Assembly (NCBI GenBank): GCA_030345135.1
Contig: CP128386.1
Coordinates: 2,197,261 to 2,261,260 of the forward strand
From: Chitinophagaceae bacterium DXS
GTDB lineage: Bacteria; Bacteroidota; Bacteroidia; Chitinophagales; Chitinophagaceae
Direction of reading: 5' to 3'
Length of the DNA stretch: 64,000 bases
Shown here in pieces: positions 16,545-25,395 of the stretch. Under the pieces are notes generated by a model. It was given only the letters and a program-made list of their open reading frames with translations. It was not told where the DNA came from and searched no databases. The translations under genes and the position numbers were made by a program. Position 1 is the stretch's first letter, and the number at the start of each line of letters is the position of its first letter.

Positions 16545-17927
16545 ATGAAAACATTGCTAAAGCGGGCAGGCACCACTATGGGTATACTGCTCCTGACTGT
16601 AAATCTTTGCCTGAAGGCGAACGCACAAACAGGTGTGCCTGCAAACTATATCGATGAAGGTTTCAAAAACAACCTCGTATTGCAGCAGAAAAAGGTATCG
16701 CTGGAAAAAGCACTGAACGATCTGCAAACTGCAAAATCTCTTTTCCTGCCTTCTGTAGATTTTTTGGCCGGCTATCAATCTGCTAACGGCGGAAGAAGTA
16801 TTGATATTCCGGTTGGTGACATGTTGAACCCGGTTTACTCCACTTTGAACCAGCTTACCAACAGCAAACAGTTTCCACAGATTCAAAATGTATCTCAGCA
16901 ATTACTGCCTGCCAACTTCTATGATGCGAGAGTGCATACAACCATGCCGTTGCTGAATACGGATCTCATCTACAATAAAAAGATCCAGGAACAACAGGTG
17001 ACCTTGCAGAATTATGAGGTGGAGATTTATCAAAGAGAATTGGTAAAGAATATCAAGACGGCCTACTTCGCATATCTCGGCGCACTTCAATCTATTCAGA
17101 TTTATGAAGCATCTGCACAGCTTGCAGAAGAAGGAAAACGGGTTAATGAAAGTTTATTGAATAACGGTAAGGGATTGCCGGCGTATGTACTCAGATCTAA
17201 CAGCGAGATTGAGACCATTCAGGCACAACTTACCAATGCAAGATTGCAGGCAGATAACGCAAAAGCATATTTCAATTTTTTGTTGAACCGTCCGCGTGAA
17301 GAATCAGTTGATCCAAATTTCAACGCGACAGACAGTCTGCAAGCCATCTCAACATTATTGATCAATGAACCCGATTTCAACAGCCGCGAAGAACTTAAAT
17401 CACTAAAAGAGGCAGTAAGATTAAATGAGACTGTTGAGAAGATGAATCGCAGCTATGCCATTCCCAAACTAAGCGGTTTTCTTGATCTGGGCAGCCAGGC
17501 CGAAGGCTGGAAGTTAAATGAAGATTCACGCTATTACTTTGCAGGAGTGCAATTAAGCATGCCCATATTTGCCGGCAATCGAAATAACATTAAGATCCGC
17601 CAGTCCGAACTGGATGTAAAAAATGCAAAGCTCGGACTAACACAGGCAACAGAGCAATTTGCCATCACCGCGTCTACTGCTAAGAACAATCTTGTCGCGA
17701 CTTATAAAGTATATCTGTCCTCTTTAAAACAGCTGGAAGCAGCAGAAAGCTACCAGCGGTTGATTGAAAAGGGCTATAAGGCTGGCACTAATACATTCAT
17801 TGAAAGTGTAGATGCCCGCAACCAGTTAACAGCAGCTCAGCTCGCAAAAAATCTCAACCTCTACAAAGTATTTGTTGCGGCTGCTGAACTTGAAAGACAA
17901 ACCGCTTCTTATAACATCCATAAATAA
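16545..17927 (+). CDS. TolC-family outer membrane efflux protein
   Basis: A 460-residue protein with a signal peptide (cleavage near ANAQTG, residue 28) and the two-part, heptad-rich helical repeat of the outer membrane efflux protein family, seen as long Ala/Gln/Glu/Leu/Asn helices (for example residues 185-250 and 385-455). Such proteins form the trimeric outer membrane duct of tripartite pumps. It is the first structural gene after the TetR regulator; the adaptor gene follows after 9 bases and the RND pump after that. Length and signal agree with the family. It carries no clear lipobox. Confidence 0.92.
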   Translation: MKTLLKRAGTTMGILLLTVNLCLKANAQTGVPANYIDEGFKNNLVLQQKKVSLEKALNDLQTAKSLFLPSVDFLAGYQSANGGRSIDIPVGDMLNPVYSTLNQLTNSKQFPQIQNVSQQLLPANFYDARVHTTMPLLNTDLIYNKKIQEQQVTLQNYEVEIYQRELVKNIKTAYFAYLGALQSIQIYEASAQLAEEGKRVNESLLNNGKGLPAYVLRSNSEIETIQAQLTNARLQADNAKAYFNFLLNRPREESVDPNFNATDSLQAISTLLINEPDFNSREELKSLKEAVRLNETVEKMNRSYAIPKLSGFLDLGSQAEGWKLNEDSRYYFAGVQLSMPIFAGNRNNIKIRQSELDVKNAKLGLTQATEQFAITASTAKNNLVATYKVYLSSLKQLEAAESYQRLIEKGYKAGTNTFIESVDARNQLTAAQLAKNLNLYKVFVAAAELERQTASYNIHK

Positions 17928-17936
17928 CTCTCCGGT

Positions 17937-18983
17937 ATGAAACATCTATCTTATCTATCCATAATTACTACGCTGCTGCTAATTACCTCATGTGGTACGA
18001 AACAGCAAAAAGAGCAGGTTTCACAAAATGACACGATTCCTGTAAAAGTCCTGGAACTACAGCAACAGCTTTCGGGTAGCGCGATTCACACATCAGGACA
18101 ATTCACTACTGATGACGAAACCAATCTTTCTTTTAAAACCGGTGGCATTGTAAACCGCGTTTATGTAAAAGAAGGTGACGCGGTTTCTAAAGGACAATTA
18201 TTGGCGACTCTTCATCAAACAGAGATTTCGGCACAGGTACAGCAAGCCGAGCTCGGTTATGAAAAAGCACAAAGGGATTACAACAGAACAGCAGCTTTAT
18301 ATAAAGACAGTGTAGCCACACTCGAACAATTTCAGAACAGTAAGACAGCATTGGACATAGCAAGACAACAAGTGAATGCAGCAAAGTTCAACCAGAATTA
18401 TTCTGAGATCCGCGCAACAAGCAGTGGTTATGTACTGAAAAAATTTATCAATGACGGCCAGGTGGTGAACGCGGGCGCAGCAGTGTTACAGATCAATGGA
18501 GCGCATCAGGGGCAATGGATTTTAAAGGCGGGTATTAGCGACAAAGAATGGAGTGTAATTAAAACAGGTGATAAAGCAACTGTAAAAACTGATGCGCTTC
18601 CTGGCCAGTCATTAGATGCAACTATTTCAAAAAAATCAGAAGGCATTGATCCTGCAACAGGCACTTTTACAATTGATATTACATTAACAGGAAAAGTTCC
18701 TCCGGTTATTGCCGCAGGCTTATTCGGACAGGCAACAATCAATACGTCACAACAAACCAAATCGTGGACCATTCCTTACGATGCAATACTTGACGCAGAT
18801 GCAGGCAAGGCATTTGTGTTCGTCACCAATGATCACAAAACCGCAACCAGAGTTCCCGTAACCATCGCAGCCATCGATCATAAACAAGTACATATTAATG
18901 AAGGATTGGAAAATGCACAGGCTGTGATCGTTACAGGCAATGCGTATTTGAATGATAAATCACCGATTAGGATAGTGCAATAA
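17937..18983 (+). CDS. RND efflux periplasmic adaptor (membrane fusion protein), lipoprotein
   Basis: A 348-residue adaptor linking the RND pump to the outer membrane duct. The N-terminus MKHLSYLSIITTLLLITS plus Cys is a lipoprotein signal, so it is probably anchored in the membrane by lipid. The biotinyl-lipoyl-like domain is split around a helical hairpin: GGIVNRVYVKEGDAVSKGQL (about 65-84), then a hairpin with coiled-coil character (about 95-145), then SSGYVLKKFINDGQVVNAGA (about 162-181). A beta-barrel and membrane-proximal domain follow. It is adjacent to tolC-like (9-base gap). The next gap, to the pump, is 161 bases and is filled with repeats. Confidence 0.92.
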   Translation: MKHLSYLSIITTLLLITSCGTKQQKEQVSQNDTIPVKVLELQQQLSGSAIHTSGQFTTDDETNLSFKTGGIVNRVYVKEGDAVSKGQLLATLHQTEISAQVQQAELGYEKAQRDYNRTAALYKDSVATLEQFQNSKTALDIARQQVNAAKFNQNYSEIRATSSGYVLKKFINDGQVVNAGAAVLQINGAHQGQWILKAGISDKEWSVIKTGDKATVKTDALPGQSLDATISKKSEGIDPATGTFTIDITLTGKVPPVIAAGLFGQATINTSQQTKSWTIPYDAILDADAGKAFVFVTNDHKTATRVPVTIAAIDHKQVHINEGLENAQAVIVTGNAYLNDKSPIRIVQ

Positions 18984-19130
18984 AATGTACGATGTACGAT
19001 ATCAGATGTACGATGTGTGCAGGTGCTGCTTGCTCATTACCTGCAAAAACTGATTAATAAGAAGAGCGAGGTGTTACACGCACAGCACGCTGCTGCATCT
19101 TTCACTATTCACCATTGACCATTGACTACA
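18984..19130. repeat. Repeat families A and I inside the efflux operon
   Basis: 18984-19017 carries family A units directly after the adaptor's TAA stop. 19101-19130 carries family I units (CACCATTGACCATTGAC). The gap to the pump's ATG is 161 bases, unusual within such an operon. Confidence 0.65.
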
Positions 19131-19144
19131 ATAAATCTAACACA

Positions 19145-22100
19145 ATGAAAATATCTGATTACGCGGTTAAAAATTACCAGTTCACATTGATACTGGTGAT
19201 CATGGCTGTGGTGCTTGGAATCACCACCATCCTTACTATGCCACGCTCAGAGGATCCGGATATTAAGTCGCCGCAGTTTCCTGTTGTTGTTATTTATCCC
19301 GGCGCCGGACCAAAAGATATTGAAGAGCTCGTAGTAAAACCACTGGAGAAAAAGATCTATGCGCTTGACAACATCAAAGAAATTAAGACATCTATCCAGG
19401 ACGGACTTGCTGTTTTAAATGTCGAATACAAATACAACAGCAATGTGGATGACAAGTACCAGGAACTGGTGCGTGAAATAAATTCTATTAGAAGCACACT
19501 TCCACAAGAAGTAAGCAGCATAGAAGTTAAGAAGATCACACCTTCGGATGTGAACGTTTTGCAGATTGCATTGGTATCTGAAAATGCATCGCGTGAAAAA
19601 TTAAAAAAGGCGGCAGAAGATTTACAGGAAGCACTGGAAAAAGTGCCCGCCCTAAAGAATGTTGAAATTGCCGGAATGCCGAAACAAGTTGTTAGGGTTG
19701 ACCTGCAATTGGACAAAATGGCCCAGATGCACATTCCTTTCAGCAGTGTAGCGTCGGCAATACAAAGTGAAATTGCGAACATTCCGGGCGGAAGTGTGAA
19801 TGAAGGAACAAAATCATTCAACATAAAAACAAGCGGCAATTATCAGAACATTGATGAGATAAGAAACACCGTTGCTTATAGCTTAAATGGCCGCAATGTT
19901 TTGCTGAAAGATATTGCCAATGTCTACTTTGATTTTGCACCTGAAACAGATATCACAAGATTGAATGGCCACAGAAGTGTATTTGTGGTAGCAGCACAAA
20001 AAACAGGCGAAAATATTTCTTCTACGCAAAAAGCTTATCTGCCTGTAATTGAAGAATTCAAAAAAACGCTGCCCTCCAATATTGATCTGCAGTTAAGCTT
20101 TGACCAGGCGAGCAATGTAAACAGAAGACTTTCGGGGCTGGGCGAAGATTTTCTGATCGCGATCTTACTGGTTTCGATTACATTGTTACCGTTGGGCTTC
20201 AGAGCTGCGTTGGTAGTAATGATTTCCATTCCTTTGTCACTCGCAGTCGGCATCGTTCTCGTGAATCTTGCAGGATTTAATCTGAATCAATTAAGTATAG
20301 TCGGACTTGTTGTTGCACTTGGATTATTAGTGGATGATAGTATCGTCGTGGTTGAAAATATTGAACGATGGATACTGGAAGGTCATTCTACTTTGGAAGC
20401 GACGTTAAAAGCAACCAAACAAATTGGCCTTGCTGTTGTGGGATGTACAGCCACGTTGATCATTGCCTTTTTGCCACTTGTATTTTTACCGGAGGCTTCA
20501 GGAGATTTTATCAGAAGTTTACCTATTGCTGTAATAGCATGTATCATAGCCTCTATGATTGTGGCACTAACGGTAGTACCCTTTTTGTCGAGCAGGTTCC
20601 TTAAAAATCACAAAGGACATCCTGATGGAAATATGTTCCTGCGTGCCTTCAAGAAAACCATTCACCGCAGCTATGCGCCGTTATTGAACATTGCATTGAA
20701 GAAACCCGTGATGACAGTCGTTATCGCAGCGTTGATCTTTGTTGGTGCGCTACGTTTGTTTCCTGTCGTAGGCTTCAGCTTGTTCCCGGCTTCTGAGAAA
20801 CCACAATTTTTGATAAACGTAGTTACGCCTTTACAATCCAATCTTTTTTATACTGATAGTATTACAAAGCAGATTGAAAAAGAACTGGCAAAAATACCAG
20901 AGGTTAAAAATTATGCATCCAATGTAGGCAAAGGAAATCCACGTATTTACTATAACGTTATTCAACAAAACGAACGCGCTGATTTTGCAGAGTTATTTGT
21001 TCAGCTAAACGTGGAAACTACACCAGCACGTAAGTTGGAAATCATTGAATCACTCAGAAAAAAATGGACGCCATATCCGGGCGCAAAAATCGAAGTGAAG
21101 AATTTTGAACAGGGCCCACCGGTACTTGCGCCTGTTGAAGTACGTCTGCTTGGAGAGAATCTTGATACACTTCATGCACTATCATTGCAGGTAGAAGAAA
21201 TGCTGAAGAAAGTACCCGGAACATTGTATGTCAACAACCCGATCCGCAACCAGAAATCCGATATCAAAATCGCAATTAACAAAGACAAAGCTCAATCATT
21301 GGGCATTGCGACAGTTAACATTGATCGCACCATCCGCATGGCTGTTGCAGGTATTAACCTCGGCACATTTATCAATCCTGATACAAAAGGTGATGACTAT
21401 GATGTGATTGTTTCCAAACCCAGGCCAATGTACCCGGATCTGACCGTCTTTAATGACCTGTACATTAACAATTCACAAGGTGCCGCAATTCCTTTCAATC
21501 AGCTTGCGGATATGCACATGGAGACTTCACCAGTGAGCATTAATCACTTTAATAAAACACGAACCGTGTCTGTGACATCATTTGTGCAAAAAGGATTTTT
21601 GAATGATGAAGTAACCAAAAATGTTATTGCATCCATGCACAACATAAAATTGCCTGCAGGGTACAGTTTTGAAATGGGCGGCGAATTTGAAAGCAGGGGA
21701 AAATCATTCGGCGGATTTGGCAGCATTATCATCACAACAGTGTTCTTATTTATTGCAGTGTTGATATTGGAGTTCAAAACATTTAAGAGCACACTGATCG
21801 TACTATCTGTAATTCCGCTTGGAATAGTTGGAGCAGTGCTTGCATTATTAATAACAGGTAATTCACTATCCTTTGTTGCTGTGATCGGCATTATCGCACT
21901 TGCAGGCATTGAAGTGAAGAATACTATTTTGCTGGTTGATTTTACCAACCAGTTACGTGCCGAAGGAATGCCTTTAGATGACGCGATACGCGAAGCCGGT
22001 GAGGTAAGATTTCTACCGATTATCTTAACCACACTTACGGCGATTGGAGGCTTGTTGCCAATTGCGATCTCAACCAATCCGTTGATTGCACCGTTGGCGA

Positions 22101-22237
22101 TTGTAATGATTGGCGGACTGATCAGTTCAACATTACTTTCAAGAATTGTTACACCTGTGGCCTACAAATTAATTCCGCCGTCTATTGAATCAATAAAAAA
22201 AGAAAAGGCAAAAAAAGCTGAAGTGGCGGCGCACTAA
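19145..22237 (+). CDS. RND-family efflux pump, inner membrane subunit
   Basis: About 1030 residues from the ATG at 19145; the frame opens at a TTG inside a repeat at 19115, which is rejected. It shows the RND plan: one N-terminal helix (QFTLILVIMAVVLGITTIL), a large periplasmic loop, a block of six helices, a second periplasmic loop, and six more helices. The proton-relay motif is GLLVDDSIVVVENI (about residues 395-408) with paired Asp. The N-terminal MPRSEDPDIKSPQFPVVVIY is typical of the HAE/AcrB-like group. With the tolC-like and adaptor genes it forms a tripartite exporter under the TetR regulator. Substrates are unknown. Confidence 0.94.
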   Translation: MKISDYAVKNYQFTLILVIMAVVLGITTILTMPRSEDPDIKSPQFPVVVIYPGAGPKDIEELVVKPLEKKIYALDNIKEIKTSIQDGLAVLNVEYKYNSNVDDKYQELVREINSIRSTLPQEVSSIEVKKITPSDVNVLQIALVSENASREKLKKAAEDLQEALEKVPALKNVEIAGMPKQVVRVDLQLDKMAQMHIPFSSVASAIQSEIANIPGGSVNEGTKSFNIKTSGNYQNIDEIRNTVAYSLNGRNVLLKDIANVYFDFAPETDITRLNGHRSVFVVAAQKTGENISSTQKAYLPVIEEFKKTLPSNIDLQLSFDQASNVNRRLSGLGEDFLIAILLVSITLLPLGFRAALVVMISIPLSLAVGIVLVNLAGFNLNQLSIVGLVVALGLLVDDSIVVVENIERWILEGHSTLEATLKATKQIGLAVVGCTATLIIAFLPLVFLPEASGDFIRSLPIAVIACIIASMIVALTVVPFLSSRFLKNHKGHPDGNMFLRAFKKTIHRSYAPLLNIALKKPVMTVVIAALIFVGALRLFPVVGFSLFPASEKPQFLINVVTPLQSNLFYTDSITKQIEKELAKIPEVKNYASNVGKGNPRIYYNVIQQNERADFAELFVQLNVETTPARKLEIIESLRKKWTPYPGAKIEVKNFEQGPPVLAPVEVRLLGENLDTLHALSLQVEEMLKKVPGTLYVNNPIRNQKSDIKIAINKDKAQSLGIATVNIDRTIRMAVAGINLGTFINPDTKGDDYDVIVSKPRPMYPDLTVFNDLYINNSQGAAIPFNQLADMHMETSPVSINHFNKTRTVSVTSFVQKGFLNDEVTKNVIASMHNIKLPAGYSFEMGGEFESRGKSFGGFGSIIITTVFLFIAVLILEFKTFKSTLIVLSVIPLGIVGAVLALLITGNSLSFVAVIGIIALAGIEVKNTILLVDFTNQLRAEGMPLDDAIREAGEVRFLPIILTTLTAIGGLLPIAISTNPLIAPLAIVMIGGLISSTLLSRIVTPVAYKLIPPSIESIKKEKAKKAEVAAH

Positions 22238-22245
22238 GTTTTTAT

Positions 22246-22475
22246 CGCTGATGGCTGATTTTAGGATGTCTGATTTGCTTAAATGCAACAACGTAATGAA
22301 ACGTAACAGCCTTGTCTTTTAGGAGAGAGAATTTATCAATTATTTACAGTTGGTTTTGGTTAGAATGTAAACGGCTTTGTATCTACAAGGCCGTTTTATG
22401 TTAGATGTACGATGTACGATTTTAGATGTAAGGGAGAATCGCTGATGGATGATTTGAGGATGTTTGATTTATTCT
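22246..22475. repeat. Repeated GCTGATGG/GGATGTyTGATTT units and family A copy
   Basis: 22246-22280 and 22440-22475 are two degenerate copies of a unit containing GCTGATGG then GGATGTCTGATTT (or GGATGTTTGATTT). Between them 22400-22433 is a family A copy. They lie in the 561-base gap between the RND gene and yqgF. Confidence 0.6.
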
Positions 22476-22584
22476 TCCTGAATTAATCACAAGAATGATA
22501 CAACACCAAATTAATGCCGGCATTAGAAGGAGCTTTTTCCTAAATCACTTTATAAAAAGATAAGCAAACCTGTCAAAGTAAAAT

Positions 22585-22685
22585 TGCGCAAAGATGCACT
22601 TTGGAGAGGCGTGGGCCGGCAAAACGGCCGGAGGCATCGGGTTTGCCTTGATCTTTTGGTTCTTTTGGATCAAGCCAAAAGAACT
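22585..22685. repeat. Palindrome-rich element K
   Basis: Contains the hairpins GGCCGGCAAAACGGCCGG and TTGATCTTTTGG...GGATCAAGCCAAAAGAA. Read on the minus strand it gives the peptide DPKEPKDQGKPDA, which I recall, without being able to check, as a frequent spurious small protein across Bacteroidota. The DNA or RNA, rather than the peptide, is probably what recurs. Confidence 0.5.
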
Positions 22686-22762
22686 TATGAAAAAGGATAA
22701 TTGTAATAATGTTGTATGGAAAGTCAACTACCGACCTAAGTACAATAATCGAGTAACCTAAG

Positions 22763-22806
22763 GAGCTGGCAAAGAGCTGATAGCTCAAAGCTGACAGCTT
22801 AAAGCT
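22763..22806. repeat. Repeat family C (GCTGATAGCT type) at the yqgF stop
   Basis: Degenerate copies of AGCTGATAGCT/AGCTGACAGCTT that overlap the yqgF stop codon (22799-22801). An inverted copy lies at the other end of yqgF. Confidence 0.7.
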
Positions 22807-23215
22807 CCTTGCTTCTCAAATATTCCTGCAACATAATGGTTGCTGCAACCTGGTCAACATTCCCTTTTTTCTGACGATCCTTTTTCTTCATGCCCATTTC
22901 AACCATTGCCTGAGAGGCCATTTTAGAAGTATACCTTTCATCAACCGTTTGTATAGGAATGGCAGGAAATTCTTTAGTTAGCCTTTTAATAAAATCATGA
23001 ACCATTTGTGTTGCATGCGTATCGCTTTCATCCCAATTTTTTGGTTCACCGATCAATATCAATTCAACCTGTTCCTGCAGAAAATATTTCTTGAGATAAG
23101 GCATTAATTCTTTTGTCTCAACAGTCGTAAGACTGCTCGCAATAATTTGCAAAGGATCAGTCACTGCCAATCCCGTGCGTTTTCCACCATAATCTATGCA
23201 AATAATACGTGCCAT
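22799..23215 (-). CDS. yqgF: Putative pre-16S rRNA nuclease / Holliday junction resolvase-like YqgF
   Basis: A 138-residue protein of the RNase H-like YqgF/RuvX family, the normal size. The N-terminal Asp lies in ICIDYGGKRTGLA (residue 8), a central Glu in LIGEPKNWD, and the late Asp in TVDERYTSKMA (about 101), matching the three acidic positions of the family. In E. coli the protein processes the 5' end of 16S rRNA; a resolvase role has also been proposed. It stands alone between two inverted family C repeats, one over its stop codon and one ending three bases before its ATG. No promoter with the full consensus fits upstream; the repeat itself offers only the near match TAGCTTTA. Confidence 0.93.
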   Translation of the reverse strand: MARIICIDYGGKRTGLAVTDPLQIIASSLTTVETKELMPYLKKYFLQEQVELILIGEPKNWDESDTHATQMVHDFIKRLTKEFPAIPIQTVDERYTSKMASQAMVEMGMKKKDRQKKGNVDQVAATIMLQEYLRSKEL

Positions 23216-23217
23216 AA

Positions 23218-23245
23218 AGCTATCAGCTGTCAGCTATCAGCTTTT
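23218..23245. repeat. Repeat family C next to the yqgF start codon
   Basis: GCTATCAGCTGTCAGCTATC and following bases, in the opposite orientation to the copy at 22763-22806. It begins two bases upstream of the yqgF ATG (23213-23215). Confidence 0.7.
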
Positions 23246-23247
23246 TT

Positions 23248-23480
23248 AAGTTGTAGGTTATAAGTTTTACGTTGTATGTTGTTTCACGCAGCGTTCGCAA
23301 TGAAGCGGCGACGCAGCGGTTTGCGCCTTCTTAGGGTTATACGTTGAAAGTTGTACGTTCTACGTTTAAGCCCTTATAGGCGCTTGCGCCCTTAAATCTT
23401 TGTGCACCTTAGCGCCTTTGCGTCTTGGTGGCGAAAAAAAACTCCGTGTTTCTCCGTGTCGCCCTGTCTCCGTGGTTCAA
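23248..23480. repeat. Repeat families B and D between yqgF and ubiA
   Basis: 23248-23280 and 23335-23370 carry family B units (TTATACGTTGAAAGTTGTAC) around a stretch with GCAGCGTTCGC and GCGACGCAGCGG. 23371-23480 carries family D units (TTAGCGCCTTTGCGTCTTGG, CCTGTCTCCGTGGTTCAATT) up to the ubiA stop codon at 23481. Confidence 0.7.
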
Positions 23481-24395
23481 TTACAGTGCCATTAAATCGG
23501 CAATCACAAACAAGGCAAACACCACGCTCGCAATACCATTCGCCGTCATAAAAGCAATATTCACTTTACTCAAATCTGTCGGTTTTACAATTGAATGCTG
23601 ATACAATAACATCCCCACAAATACAGCAATCCCAATCCAGTACAGCCAGTGAAAACTTCCCAGTAATCCCGCAGCAATCACACACCCTGAACTGATAACA
23701 TGAAGTAATTCTGATACACGTAATGCCTTGCTTTTTCCTACTGCAGTTGGTATTGAATAAAGGTTTTGAGAATTATCAAAATCAACATCCTGCAACGCAT
23801 AAATAATATCAAATCCACTCACCCAAAAAATCACCGCAAAAGAAAACAGCAAGGGCAATACTTCAAACTTACCAGTAACAGCAAGAAATGCACCGATCGG
23901 AGCCAATGATAATCCCAATCCCAACACCAGGTGACACAAGGGCGTGAAGCGTTTGGTATAGCTGTAAAACAAAACAACAAACAACGCTACCGGTGACAAA
24001 TAAAAACAAATTCGATTAATGAAGAAAGTTGCAGCTACAAACAGAATGCAATTCACGATCACAAATCTTAATGCACTGTTTGGAGAAATAATTCCGCGTG
24101 GTATTTCACGAATTGCTGTGCGCGGATTCTTAGCATCGAAACTTCTGTCAAGATACCTGTTGAAAGCCATCGCTGCGCTACGAGCAGTTACCATACAGAT
24201 TAGCACGAGAAATAATTTTACTCCCAATTCTTTAAACGGGAGTCCGGTTCCCAAATCAATCACCTTATCCAGGCTTGTGACATTGGGATAGGGATTATAG
24301 AAAACTCCCAGCGTAAACCCAATCATCGCAAAAGGCAGTGCAAAAATGGTATGTGAAAATTTTACGAGACTTAAATAGTTCTTTACTGTAGGCAT
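23481..24395 (-). CDS. UbiA-family prenyltransferase
   Basis: A 304-residue integral membrane protein with about nine hydrophobic segments. The first Asp-rich motif is FNRYLDRSFDAKNPRTA (about residues 77-93) and the second is ALQDVDFDNSQNLYS (about 198-212), matching the UbiA pattern for binding prenyl diphosphate through magnesium. Such enzymes prenylate aromatic acceptors such as 4-hydroxybenzoate; in Bacteroidota, which use menaquinone, the close homologues are often labelled UbiA-like and the true acceptor is not always clear. It follows the DUF1444-like gene by 24 bases in the same direction. No other quinone gene lies in the window. Confidence 0.85.
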   Translation of the reverse strand: MPTVKNYLSLVKFSHTIFALPFAMIGFTLGVFYNPYPNVTSLDKVIDLGTGLPFKELGVKLFLVLICMVTARSAAMAFNRYLDRSFDAKNPRTAIREIPRGIISPNSALRFVIVNCILFVAATFFINRICFYLSPVALFVVLFYSYTKRFTPLCHLVLGLGLSLAPIGAFLAVTGKFEVLPLLFSFAVIFWVSGFDIIYALQDVDFDNSQNLYSIPTAVGKSKALRVSELLHVISSGCVIAAGLLGSFHWLYWIGIAVFVGMLLYQHSIVKPTDLSKVNIAFMTANGIASVVFALFVIADLMAL

Positions 24396-24419
24396 TTTAC
24401 TAGTTATTAACTTATGTGT

Positions 24420-25352
24420 TTATTCTTCTTCTTTGTTCAATAATAATTGTAATTCTTCGGGAATTGAAATTGAAACGTATCCATCTTTTGCGGGCGTTTC
24501 AGGAAACTGTTCAAATTTTCCATCGTAAAACCAGTAAAGGTTAGTGGTAATATTACCCGGATCTTCATTAAAGAATTTGATCACGGGTTCAGAGATGAGT
24601 TCAATCCGCTTCAAAACATTCTTATCATTCAACGGAGAAACAAATGCAGTTCCTTTTGTCGGAATTGCTACCAGCGATCCTAACTCGCCATTGATGGATG
24701 AAAGATTTCTGTCAAAATCCGCGACAAAGGATGCAGAAAAATCACCGCTGAATAAGATGAACATATCTATTCCGTCTTCATGCTCCACTTTATTCACTGT
24801 AATCTCTTCCTCGCCCACATTACTTAATGCCTGTTCAAAAAGCACTTCATTAGGCTGATTCCATTCCGCAATGTCTTCCTGCTTTAAATACCTGAACTGA
24901 TTGTCATAATCAAAAACAAGCAACGAACATGTACCAGGAAAATGTGATGTCCAAACCAGTTCTTTACCAAACTCCTGCCTTAACAACAGTTGGTCCTTAA
25001 CGAGCATTTTTAAAAATGGTTTTGCAGCTTCATAGTCTTTGCGATAGTAAACAAGCGGACTGTCGTCAAAGTTAACTTTGTTAAAATGACTGTAGATAAC
25101 CGATTCCCACTCATTTTTTTCAGCACCGGCTACAAACCTCACCAGGTTATCAAAACCATACTTCAGCTCTTTCTCATTTTCGTCCCGTACAGTTATATAA
25201 CCATCCTCCAGTTTTATTACTTCTTCACCCTTATCCCGGAAATACGCCATCACAATATCAAGCATATTGTTGTACTGTTGTTGCGTAAGTAAGTGTGTAT
25301 ACTCTTTAGGTATTTTCTTATCTATCGAATTCTTCTTAAAAAAACTAAACAT
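24420..25352 (-). CDS. DUF1444/YtpQ-like protein
   Basis: A 310-residue soluble protein. The segment order resembles the DUF1444 (B. subtilis YtpQ) family: an N-terminal charged domain, LVYYRKDY, a long central region, GSLVAIPTKGTAF (about residues 235-247), and a C-terminal NITTNLYWFYDGK (about 275-287). The resemblance is from memory of the family and is not strong. It has no signal or membrane segment and ends in an acidic KEEE. It lies between a TrmH-family methyltransferase gene (43-base gap) and ubiA (24-base gap), all leftward, probably one transcript. Function unknown. Confidence 0.6.
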   Translation of the reverse strand: MFSFFKKNSIDKKIPKEYTHLLTQQQYNNMLDIVMAYFRDKGEEVIKLEDGYITVRDENEKELKYGFDNLVRFVAGAEKNEWESVIYSHFNKVNFDDSPLVYYRKDYEAAKPFLKMLVKDQLLLRQEFGKELVWTSHFPGTCSLLVFDYDNQFRYLKQEDIAEWNQPNEVLFEQALSNVGEEEITVNKVEHEDGIDMFILFSGDFSASFVADFDRNLSSINGELGSLVAIPTKGTAFVSPLNDKNVLKRIELISEPVIKFFNEDPGNITTNLYWFYDGKFEQFPETPAKDGYVSISIPEELQLLLNKEEE

Positions 25353-25395
25353 ATTTTATTTTCCCTGACAGCGTCAATGCCCGGCCGTTGTTTAA

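Noticed and set aside
22545-22788. Leftward 60-70-codon frames over element K
   Set aside because: The peptide follows from a palindromic repeat and shows no domain or start signal; treated as a repeat, not a gene.
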